Assembly (NCBI GenBank): GCA_029060025.1 | Contig: JAIDUV010000071.1 | Span: forward strand, 1-64,000 | DNA: 64,000 nt | Source: Clostridia bacterium | Lineage (GTDB): Bacteria; Bacillota; Clostridia; Christensenellales; UBA3700 | Reading direction: 5' to 3' | Part shown: piece after piece, positions 29,029 to 37,900 of the stretch | How the letters are laid out: the number at the start of each line of letters is the position of its first letter | How positions within the stretch are numbered: the stretch's first letter is position 1 | Made by a program: the position numbers and the translations under genes | Notes under the pieces: generated by a model | The model's database searches: none | What the model saw: the letters and a program-made list of their open reading frames with translations, nothing else | What the model was told of the DNA's origin: nothing

Positions 29029-29601
29029 ATGTTGTTAGCAAGCAATGGATTAACGTTTTGGCAAGAGATTCAAATTGCATTCAGCGACATCGGCATTATA
29101 CCTGCCATACTTCTTATTTTAGGAACGATATTTATAATCGTCGAGATATTCCAACCCGGTTTCGGCTTTTTTGGAGTCGCAGGTTTGCTTCTCGTTTTAG
29201 CAGGTATGGCTGTAAGACTGTTTATGAGCAAGAGAGGCTCTCTTTTCGTACAGTTTTTTGTAATGCTTTTATGCGTGACTGTTGTCGTGAGCATAGCGCT
29301 TGTTATAATGTTACATTCACTTAAAAAAGGTAAACTATCGCGCACTGGACTTGTACAAAAGGCTGTTGCAGTACCTGAAGGTATTACTAGCGGAACGGAG
29401 GATTTTTCTCAATTGGTCGGCAAGGTCGGCAAGGCTGAGTCGGTATTGAGACCGGGCGGAAACGCTATGATAGACGGCAAGTTGTACAGCGTAGTATCGC
29501 AGTCCGCGCTTATTGAAAGCGGCAAAGATATCGAAGTTATTGCAGTTGAAGGCGTCAAGATCACTGTTCAAGAGTACGTCTCGGCAAAAAATTCGATATA
29601 A
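29029..29601 (+). CDS. NfeD-like membrane protein
   Basis: TM helices, IFQPGFGFFGVAGLLLVLAG, C-terminal OB-like LVGKVGKAESVLRPGGNAMIDGKLYSVVS; aaggagg RBS; next to floA. Confidence 0.87.
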   Translation: MLLASNGLTFWQEIQIAFSDIGIIPAILLILGTIFIIVEIFQPGFGFFGVAGLLLVLAGMAVRLFMSKRGSLFVQFFVMLLCVTVVVSIALVIMLHSLKKGKLSRTGLVQKAVAVPEGITSGTEDFSQLVGKVGKAESVLRPGGNAMIDGKLYSVVSQSALIESGKDIEVIAVEGVKITVQEYVSAKNSI

Positions 29602-29647
29602 TAATAAAGTTGTAAAAAAACAAAATATATATTATAAGGAGTAAAAA

Positions 29648-30667
29648 ATGGTTATGATGACATTGGCGCTTAGCGCCGGCAGCATTGCGGCAATCATTGT
29701 TGCAGTAGTATTACTTGTATTGCTTGCAATTATTTTCAGTGTTTTGCCTATTAGAATTTGGTTCAGAGCGCTCGTATCTGGCGTGAAGATTTCAATGACT
29801 AGGCTCATCGGTATGAAGTGGAGAGGTATCAAAGTAATTCCACTTGTTGACGCTTACATTTCAGCAAAGAAAGCGGGACTTGACATATCCATTGATGAAT
29901 TGGAAAGTCACGTGCTTGCAAGAGGTGACGTAATAAAAGTTGTCAACGCTTTAATATCCGCTCACTCGGCAAATATGGAGTTGACCGCAGAGACGGCTAG
30001 AGCAATCGACCTTGCAGGTAGAGACGTGCTCAACGCAGTCAAAGTTTCCGTCAATCCAAAAGTGATTGAGACTCCAGCCATATCGGCAATTGCAAAAGAC
30101 GGTATTGAATTGAGAGTCAAAGCAAGAGTGACGGTGAGAGCCAATATTACCAGACTTATCGGTGGCGCAGGCGAAGATACTATTATTGCTCGTATAGGCG
30201 AAGGTATCGTCACGACAGTAGGTTCTTCCGAGTCTCACAAAGACGTACTCGAAAATCCCGATGCGATTTCCAAGACGGTGCTCAGCAAAGGACTTGACAG
30301 CGGCACAGCGTATGAGATTTTGTCTATAGACATTGCAGACATCGACGTTGGCAGAAACATTGGCGCTCAACTCCAGATGGATCAAGCAGAGGCAGACAAG
30401 AGAATTGCAGAGGCAAAAGCCGAAGAAAGACGCGCTATGGCAGTTGCGTTGGAGCAAGAAATGAAGGCAAAGACCCAAGAGATGAGAGCGCTCGTTATCG
30501 AGGCGGAATCTCAAGTCCCCAAGGCAATGGCAGAGGCTTTGCAAAAGGGCAAGTTGGGCGTAATGGATTACTACAATATGCAAAACGTGATGGCAGATAC
30601 CAATATGCGTAACGCTATCGGCGGAGTAGAAGAATCCAGTGACATCAAAAAGAAGGATAAGAAATAA
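29648..30667 (+). CDS. floA: Flotillin-like protein FloA
   Basis: N-terminal TM, SPFH region [26 protein letters not shown]..., C-term [21 protein letters not shown]. Confidence 0.93.
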   Translation: MVMMTLALSAGSIAAIIVAVVLLVLLAIIFSVLPIRIWFRALVSGVKISMTRLIGMKWRGIKVIPLVDAYISAKKAGLDISIDELESHVLARGDVIKVVNALISAHSANMELTAETARAIDLAGRDVLNAVKVSVNPKVIETPAISAIAKDGIELRVKARVTVRANITRLIGGAGEDTIIARIGEGIVTTVGSSESHKDVLENPDAISKTVLSKGLDSGTAYEILSIDIADIDVGRNIGAQLQMDQAEADKRIAEAKAEERRAMAVALEQEMKAKTQEMRALVIEAESQVPKAMAEALQKGKLGVMDYYNMQNVMADTNMRNAIGGVEESSDIKKKDKK

Positions 30668-31299
30668 TGTTTGCTTTTATTCCTATTGCAATTATAGCGT
30701 TTGTTATAATTGGGGTAATAGTTTCGGTCGCAAAACAAAGCGCCGAGACTAAGAAAAAAAAGGATGCGGAAAAGGCAATGAGTTTGCTTGACAACAAGGA
30801 GGAGTTCAAGAAATTCTTGGATTACGACTCCTCCGAGTCGGCGAGCCGCGCTCAACAGAGACCTCAACAGTCTGCGACGGCTCAGCCTCAACGTCCCGCT
30901 CAACCTCAACCGACTGCGTATAGATCTCCTCAGCCTGCAAGGCAGCAAATGACGGCTCAACTTCAACAGCGTCTTGAGGAGTTAAAACGCAGACAGGCGG
31001 AGCGCGAAGCGAGCAATTCAAAAAATGTCGTTACGTCTTCGCACCACGATAGCCACTGCGACGTATCTCATAAAGACAACCGCGATAAATACAGAGTGGA
31101 GTATGTGCCGACGATGAACAGTATAGGCGGGAAGTCTACGGAGGGATGTCAAGACCACTACAACGTCAGATACGTCAAACTTGACGAAGACGACGACAAT
31201 GAGTTGGAACTCACGGCTCTTCAAAAGGCAATCGTCTATGGCGAAGTAATCAATCAGCCTGCTTTCAAAAGACAGTATGGCTCTCGCAGATTGAGATAA
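30667..31299 (+). CDS. Hypothetical single-TM protein with Gln/Pro-rich linker, co-transcribed with floA
   Basis: N-terminal TM, QQRPQQSATAQPQRPAQPQPT linker; overlaps floA stop. Confidence 0.6.
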   Translation: MFAFIPIAIIAFVIIGVIVSVAKQSAETKKKKDAEKAMSLLDNKEEFKKFLDYDSSESASRAQQRPQQSATAQPQRPAQPQPTAYRSPQPARQQMTAQLQQRLEELKRRQAEREASNSKNVVTSSHHDSHCDVSHKDNRDKYRVEYVPTMNSIGGKSTEGCQDHYNVRYVKLDEDDDNELELTALQKAIVYGEVINQPAFKRQYGSRRLR

Positions 31300-31325
31300 T
31301 TTCGAGTCAAACTTAATCAAAACAA

Positions 31326-31353
31326 AAGGTACTGCATTTTTGTGCAGTACCTT
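31326..31353. terminator. Bidirectional terminator between the floA operon and citrate synthase
   Basis: aaggtactgca / tgcagtacctt 11-bp stem between convergent genes. Confidence 0.75.
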
Positions 31354-31378
31354 CTTGTATTTATATTTTTATTCGTTG

Positions 31379-32752
31379 TTATTTTCTTTCTTTCATTGGC
31401 ACGTATTCAAGCGCAGGTTGAGTACAGTTGTAAGCAGGACGCATAATTCTTGACGAATTGATAAGTTCTTCCATTCTGTGCGCCGACCAACCTGATATTC
31501 TTGCAATTGCAAATATCGGGGTATACAACTCTTGCGGAAGTCCCAGCATATCATAAATAAATCCGCTGTAGAAATCTATGTTTGCGCTCACGCCCTTATA
31601 GATGCGTCTTTGATTGGATATGAGTTTAATAGCGATTTCTTCGACCTTTGAGTATAGATTAAAGTCTCTCATAAGTCCTTTTTCTTCGCTCAAAGACTTT
31701 GTTGATTTTTTCAAAAGCAGCGCTCTTGGGTCTGACAGGGAGTAGACTGCGTGACCGATACCGTAGATAAGACCGCTCTTGTCAAAACTTTCTTTGTTGA
31801 GGATCTTGTTGAGATAGTTCTCGATCTCCTCGTCGTCGTCCCAATCTGCGACGTTCTTTTTTATATCGTTGAACATCTGCGAAACTTTGATATTTGCGCC
31901 GCCGTGCTTTGGTCCTTTGAGCGAGCCTATTGCCGCTGCAATAGCAGAATATGTATCAGTGCCAGAAGATGTTACGGCTCTTGCGGTAAAAGTAGAGTTG
32001 TTACCGCCGCCGTGTTCTGCGTGCAATACAAGAGCAAGGTCGAGGACTTTTGCCTCCAACTTGCTGTATTTGCTGTCAATTCTCAACATATGCAGTATGT
32101 TTTCCGCCGTCGACAAATCGTCTTTAGGCGCGTGTATAAAGAAAGAATTATTTTCTTTTATGTAGTATTCATACGCTTGATAACTGTATACTGACAAAAG
32201 AGGGAAGAGCGCTATCAACTGTAAGCACTGGCTGAGTACGTTGCTGAGCGAAGTGTCGTTTGCCTTTGGATCGTAAGAATACAGCGTCAGCACGCTTCTT
32301 GCAAGGGAATTCATCATATCGTTGCTTGGCGCTTTCATAATGATGTCTCTTACAAAAGTGTTTGGCAGTGATTTGCGATATTTTGCAAGGATATTTTTGA
32401 ACTCTTCAAGTTCTGCTTTGTTGGGCAGTTCGCCGAATAAGAGCAAGTAGGTCACTTCCTCAAATCCGTATCTGTCGCTTGTCAAAAAGTCCTCGCACAG
32501 AGAATTGATGTTATAACCTCTGTAAAACAATTGACCTTCGCAGGGAATTTCCTCGCCGTTGATTACTTTTTTTGCAATTACGTCGCTGATGTTGGTAAGA
32601 CCTGTCAATACGCCTTTTCCTTTGGGGTCGCGAAGTCCTTTGTTGACTTTGTGCTGAACAAAAAGTTCGGGGTCAATAACTCCGTTGCCCATACACTTGT
32701 CCGCTAAGTTTGATATTTTTCTCCCCAAATCCAAATCTTTTTTTGATGACAT
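31379..32752 (-). CDS. Citrate synthase
   Basis: 457 aa; GQLFYRGYNI, LHAEHGGGNNSTFTARAVTSSGTDTYSAIAAAIGSLKGPKHGGAN, GIGHAVY. Confidence 0.93.
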   Translation of the reverse strand: MSSKKDLDLGRKISNLADKCMGNGVIDPELFVQHKVNKGLRDPKGKGVLTGLTNISDVIAKKVINGEEIPCEGQLFYRGYNINSLCEDFLTSDRYGFEEVTYLLLFGELPNKAELEEFKNILAKYRKSLPNTFVRDIIMKAPSNDMMNSLARSVLTLYSYDPKANDTSLSNVLSQCLQLIALFPLLSVYSYQAYEYYIKENNSFFIHAPKDDLSTAENILHMLRIDSKYSKLEAKVLDLALVLHAEHGGGNNSTFTARAVTSSGTDTYSAIAAAIGSLKGPKHGGANIKVSQMFNDIKKNVADWDDDEEIENYLNKILNKESFDKSGLIYGIGHAVYSLSDPRALLLKKSTKSLSEEKGLMRDFNLYSKVEEIAIKLISNQRRIYKGVSANIDFYSGFIYDMLGLPQELYTPIFAIARISGWSAHRMEELINSSRIMRPAYNCTQPALEYVPMKERK

Positions 32753-33034
32753 TGCAAAATCCTCTCGACTTTTAGTTTAGTATATAATGTAAGTATTTTA
32801 AACTAATTTTGTCAAAAAGTCAATCAATACGTCAGGCAAATTTGCCATCTTGAGAAGCGTTGCTTGTTATTTACGCAAATTTGACTAATTTGTGACGCGT
32901 CAAATTCTCAGATTTAATTTATGGTTAAAAAAATAAAAAATCCGATAAATTTTTGCAAAATGCTTTATTATATGTCTATTATATGTTACAATATATTTAA
33001 TTAGAGAAAAGTTTGTACTTTAGCGGAGTATTTT

Positions 33035-34261
33035 ATGGATCTTCAGAAATTGAGAGATAACAGTGACGCCCAAGCAGATTATATGATGGAGGAAATCACC
33101 ACCATAATCAAGACTTGCGGCAAGCGCTTGCCGGGTAGCGAGGGCGAAAAAAACGCCGTCGATTATATGGCAAACACTTTGAAAGAATACAGTGACGAAG
33201 TCAAGATTGAGCCTTTTGAAATGCACCCCAAGGCGTTTTTCAATTGGATACATATTATGGTTACCATAATTCTTATGGCAATGGTGAGTTATTTCTTCAT
33301 ACCTCTTCTTGCGATAATTTTGGTAGGCGTCGCAATGCTTTTGATGCTTTTGCAATTCGTGCTTTATCTTGAGATAGTAGACTGGATATATCCAAAACGC
33401 ACTTCGCACAATCTTATGGCTGTCAAGCATCCAAAGGGCGAAGTCAAGAGAAGAATACTTTTCAACGGACACCCTGACGTTGCTCACGAGTGGACTATGA
33501 GTTATCTTATCAGCGGAGACGCATTTGTTGCGCACTTTATCATATCAATGGTTGGCATTATGGCATTGGTAGGTATATCCATCGCGGCAATGGTATTGCA
33601 GGGCGGAGTAACAGTTGGAATACCGACTGGCACGCCTATGATTATGGGCTTGGTGTGCTTGATATTTGTTCCGTTCTGGATAGCAATGTACAGAATGTGG
33701 AATACCAGCGTAATAGTAGACGGCGCAAATGACAATCTCACAGGTTGCTATATGGGTATTGCGGTAATGAAGGCTTTGCACGACGAGGGTATAGAACTTG
33801 AAAATACCGAAGTCGGAGTGCTCTTGACCGGCAGCGAAGAGGCAGGTATCAGAGGCGCAAGAGCGTGGGCTAAGAGACACGGAGCAAGCGGAGATTACAA
33901 AGACGTAGAGACTATAATATATGCTTATGACACGTTGAGAGAAGGCAAGTTCCTTTGCGTAAATAAAAAAGACCTCAACAACACCGTCAAGGCAGACAAG
34001 CACGCAAGCGAACTCTTCTACAATGCGGCAAAGAGCATAGATGTTGCTTGTTCTTACGGATCAGTACCTCTTGGCGCAACTGACTCGGCAGCATTTAATA
34101 AAGGCGGCTACCAAGCGGTTGGTATCACTGCGCTAGACCATAAGTTGCGCAATTACTACCACACTAGATACGACACTTACGACAATATGGATAAGCAATG
34201 TCTATCCGATTGCTACAAGGTCACTGTCAAAACGCTTGAAGATTTTGACAACGGCAAATAA
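33035..34261 (+). CDS. M28-family metallopeptidase with embedded transmembrane helices
   Basis: NGHPD, DGANDNLTG, TGSEEAG, HTRYDTYDNM metal/catalytic motifs; hydrophobic segments inside the catalytic domain. Confidence 0.8.
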   Translation: MDLQKLRDNSDAQADYMMEEITTIIKTCGKRLPGSEGEKNAVDYMANTLKEYSDEVKIEPFEMHPKAFFNWIHIMVTIILMAMVSYFFIPLLAIILVGVAMLLMLLQFVLYLEIVDWIYPKRTSHNLMAVKHPKGEVKRRILFNGHPDVAHEWTMSYLISGDAFVAHFIISMVGIMALVGISIAAMVLQGGVTVGIPTGTPMIMGLVCLIFVPFWIAMYRMWNTSVIVDGANDNLTGCYMGIAVMKALHDEGIELENTEVGVLLTGSEEAGIRGARAWAKRHGASGDYKDVETIIYAYDTLREGKFLCVNKKDLNNTVKADKHASELFYNAAKSIDVACSYGSVPLGATDSAAFNKGGYQAVGITALDHKLRNYYHTRYDTYDNMDKQCLSDCYKVTVKTLEDFDNGK

Positions 34262-34285
34262 ATATTTTGTTTGAAAATTTCAATG

Positions 34286-34312
34286 CTCCCTTCTCATAAG
34301 ACGAGAGGGGAG
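34286..34312 (+). terminator. Intrinsic terminator downstream of M28 peptidase
   Basis: ctcccttctc / gagaggggag stem followed by tttttg. Confidence 0.6.
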
Positions 34313-34401
34313 TTTTTGTTTAAATCACTTTTATTACTCGTTGACGCTCGCACGAGACGCGTCACGCCTTTCTCGCTCACGGCGTGGTTTTTACTCTCAA
34401 T

Positions 34402-34474
34402 GTCATTTCGACTGGAGCAAAGCGAAATGGAGAAATTTCGTGTAATGTCATTTCGAGCGAAGTCGAGAAATCTC
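34402..34474 (+). repeat. Two copies of dispersed hairpin repeat
   Basis: gtcatttcgactggagcaaagcgaaatggagaaatt and gtcatttcgagcgaagtcgagaaatctc. Confidence 0.7.
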
Positions 34475-34558
34475 AAACCGATTAAAATAACACGCAAGTA
34501 ACTTTGCGTGTTTTTGAATTTATCCAATTAAAATTCTAATTTAATTAAGATTTTTCAC

Positions 34559-34684
34559 AATTCCAAAAAAAGTATACTTTTACTGACTGCCTGCGAAAAG
34601 GCGTATTTTTTCAATTACATTATACTTCGCGCGCAATAATTTTGCAATAATTTGGGTCAGTAAAAGTATACCTTTTTTGGAATT
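34559..34684. mobile_element. 126-bp foldback (MITE-like) element with 29-bp near-perfect terminal inverted repeats
   Basis: Left arm 34559-34587 AATTCCAAAAAAAGTATACTTTTACTGAC; right arm 34656-34684 is its reverse complement with one mismatch; no ORF. Confidence 0.6.
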
Positions 34685-34824
34685 TCGACTATAAATCAAA
34701 GTTTGTAAAATACATAAAAACATACAAATTTTGGTATAGAAGAACCTTGGGTATAGAAAATTCTATAACTACTGCGAAAGGGATAATGTGAAAGTATAAT
34801 TTACTGTGAGAAATAGACTTATGT

Positions 34825-34943
34825 ACGTCATTGACGCTCGCACGAGACGCACCTGCTTGCTCGCTATTCCTTACGACTAAAGCGAAGCGATATGGAGAAA
34901 TCTCAAACTTGCTATCGTCATTTCGACCGTAGTGGAGAAATCT
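34825..34943 (+). repeat. Composite dispersed repeat upstream of the second giant gene
   Basis: gtcattgacgctcgcacgagacgcacctgcttgct... and gtcatttcgaccgtagtggagaaatct. Confidence 0.65.
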
Positions 34944-34978
34944 ATTCCGATTAAATTGTACTTAAGAGAGGAAGAACA

Positions 34979-37900
34979 ATGAAATTAGCAAAAACGAAGT
35001 ATCTAAAGTGTGCAATACTTGTTATATCAATATGCTTTATATTGGGAGCATTAGCGGCTTGTTTACCTTTTAATATATCTATACCAGACAAGTTGGAAGA
35101 AGGTGCAATAAATGATACCGCAATGAATATTACTACAAATGCAACAGACGGCTTAGGTGAGTTTAGCAATGGCTATTCTTACGCATATACAGATAAAAAT
35201 TTGATAGATAAGTATAGAGCAGGTGACGCAAATACACCTTATGATATATCTATCGTAAAAGTAGATACTTCGCAAGCAAGAGGTACGCAAAAGAATCCGT
35301 ATGTTATTGCTACAGTTGCTGATTGGGATACATTTGTAAAGTTTGTTGCTACTGACACAAATAATGGTAAAGATAAATTTTTTGTATTAGCCAATGATTT
35401 AGATTTTAATAATATTGATTTTCATCCAGTTACTATATTTAATGGAACGTTTTATGGAATGGGACATTCTCTTAATAATATTACCTGTACTTCTTGGCAA
35501 TATTGGAACGGAAGTAATTTTGTTGATATAGGTACTACAGGATATACAAGTGAGGGATATGGATTATTTTGCAAGATAACAGATGCAACTATTACGGATT
35601 TGATAATAGATAATTATAGTTATCAAAATCCACCCGTAAGTCAAACATTTTTAGCAAATCACGGTCCTTATATTGGAGGTGTTACAGGAATAGTTTTTGG
35701 AAATGTTGCAATATTAAACTGTCATACTAATGGAGAAATAATTTATAGCACTTCTGGCTATCCTTTTTGTTGCGGAATAGTAAGTATGCAATATGATACG
35801 AACTCAAATCTGCTTGTATATCGTTGTTCTGTTGAAGTCGATGTAAGTGGAGGGGCTCCTCGAGATATTTATATTGGCGGTATAATGGGGCGTTCGTGGT
35901 ATGGTCAAACAAGAATTTTTGATTGTGTTGCAAACGTAGTAAATAATATTACTAACTTAGTAAATGCTTATACAGGGGCGGCTTTTTCAAGTATATATAG
36001 CGTGAATGCTGCAGTTGTTCAGTTGGAAAACTTTACTGGTACGGTAGATGCTGTAGCAGTAAAATCTGCTGGTATCGGCGGATCATTATTTACTTTACAA
36101 GCACCAAACGCAAACTTAAATATAAAGAATTGCTATGTTGATGGTACTTTTGCTGTAGGAAGCGGCACAAAGCAAACACTTTATCCAATAGTTAGATCGG
36201 CTGCGCTTTCATCTGATTTGTTAAAGAATGTCAACAGTGTAGAAAGTTCAAATGGATATGCAGCATTAACAGCTGGATCTACTGGTGTTTTGTGTAATTT
36301 ACATAGCAATTTAAATATAATGCTCACAGAAGCAAAGACATTCTTTGGAAATAATTATTCGCAGATTTGGGATACAGATAAAATTGGTGGCTCTTATGAC
36401 CCAGACAATTCACCAGTACGCAATTACCTTATGGCGTTTATCAACTTCCGTAACTTAAACAATGGCGGTAATAGCGAAGAGAAAGTAGGTCTTGATGATG
36501 GAGAAGGATATGTCGTAGGAGACAAGTTGCCAGATAAGACGAGTGACGTTACTGCCTTTACCACCTACTTAAATACAAAAGCAAACGCTAACCACGTATT
36601 CTTAGGTTGGACGGATGACAAGACAGGAAATAGCGAGCCGTTTACAGAATTGCCAAGCGGATTATATGGGGACGTAACTCTATACGCAGTCTGGGGCTTG
36701 CCGGACAGTTATGTAAAAGCAAATATAAAGACGAACTTTACTTTAGACAAAGACAAGATAGAATACGACAGCGTGGAGAGTATTACACTCACTGCATTGG
36801 TTACTCATACACCGCCATCAAGCGGAAGTATGACAAATCCTAATTCAACATACTACTTTATACAAGACGGAACAGAGAAGACTACCACCGCTAGCGTAAA
36901 GAATAGCGGCGTACTGGAGGTAAAGACAGTCAAGGATAGCGGAGAATATACCTTTAAGTACAGACTTTCAGACGGCTTAGAGCCATTGTGGTATTATGAC
37001 GGTGAGCATACAACAGGAAAGAGTATAGAGATAGAGAAAGGCAAACTGACTAGTATGACACTAAAAGATTTCAAGATCTCGCCGGACACCGCGCCGTATT
37101 TTGGCAAGAAGTTGAGTGAAATAGACTTTAGCGTCAAGATGTTGAATAAGGCAAACAAAGAAGTAGAGTTAAATTCAGACTTACCGTCTAAGTGGCAATC
37201 TTCAATAGGCAAAGTAGACACAAAGGGGAGCAACACCAAGAAGATAGTAGTATATCCAGCAGACACGGACAATTACGAAAAAGAATACGCATTTGACGTA
37301 ACATTTGAAGCGGAAATATTGGTAATGGTGTTCAACTTAAGCCAGATAAGCCAAAGGTTAGAGGTAGAAGTAGAGTATGGACAGAATTACGGAGCGGCGG
37401 AGATAATCTATCTGTTTGAGCAAGCGTACCTAGATGCTTTGACAAACAAATGGGACAGCGATATCGTCAACGACGTAAAGAGTATGGCTCCGTACCTAAA
37501 CGGCAAAGCAACTGTAGACGGAGATGCCAATGCAGGCAAGTTTGACGAAGAGTTCAACGGAATTGACAAGATAGAGACAATAGAAGTCACGTTCAAAGAC
37601 GCGGCTTATGAAGTAATATTCAATCCGGACAATAACGGAGCAAGCGCACCGACTAAAGAGACGTACGGCTACGGACAGTTCTTGAAGAAACCTACGCCAG
37701 ACCCGACAAATGGAGATAAGTTGTTTGTAGGTTGGTACTTTGACGAAATAAGCATAGACGCGAGTGGAAACGAAGTAAAGACGACAAGAGCGTGGAGATT
37801 TAACTCGGTGGGAGATACTCCTCAAGACAGAGTGACAAGACCTTTGACGTTGACGGCAAAGTGGCTTAAGGCAGACACTTTGGATTCCATAAAGGTAGAA

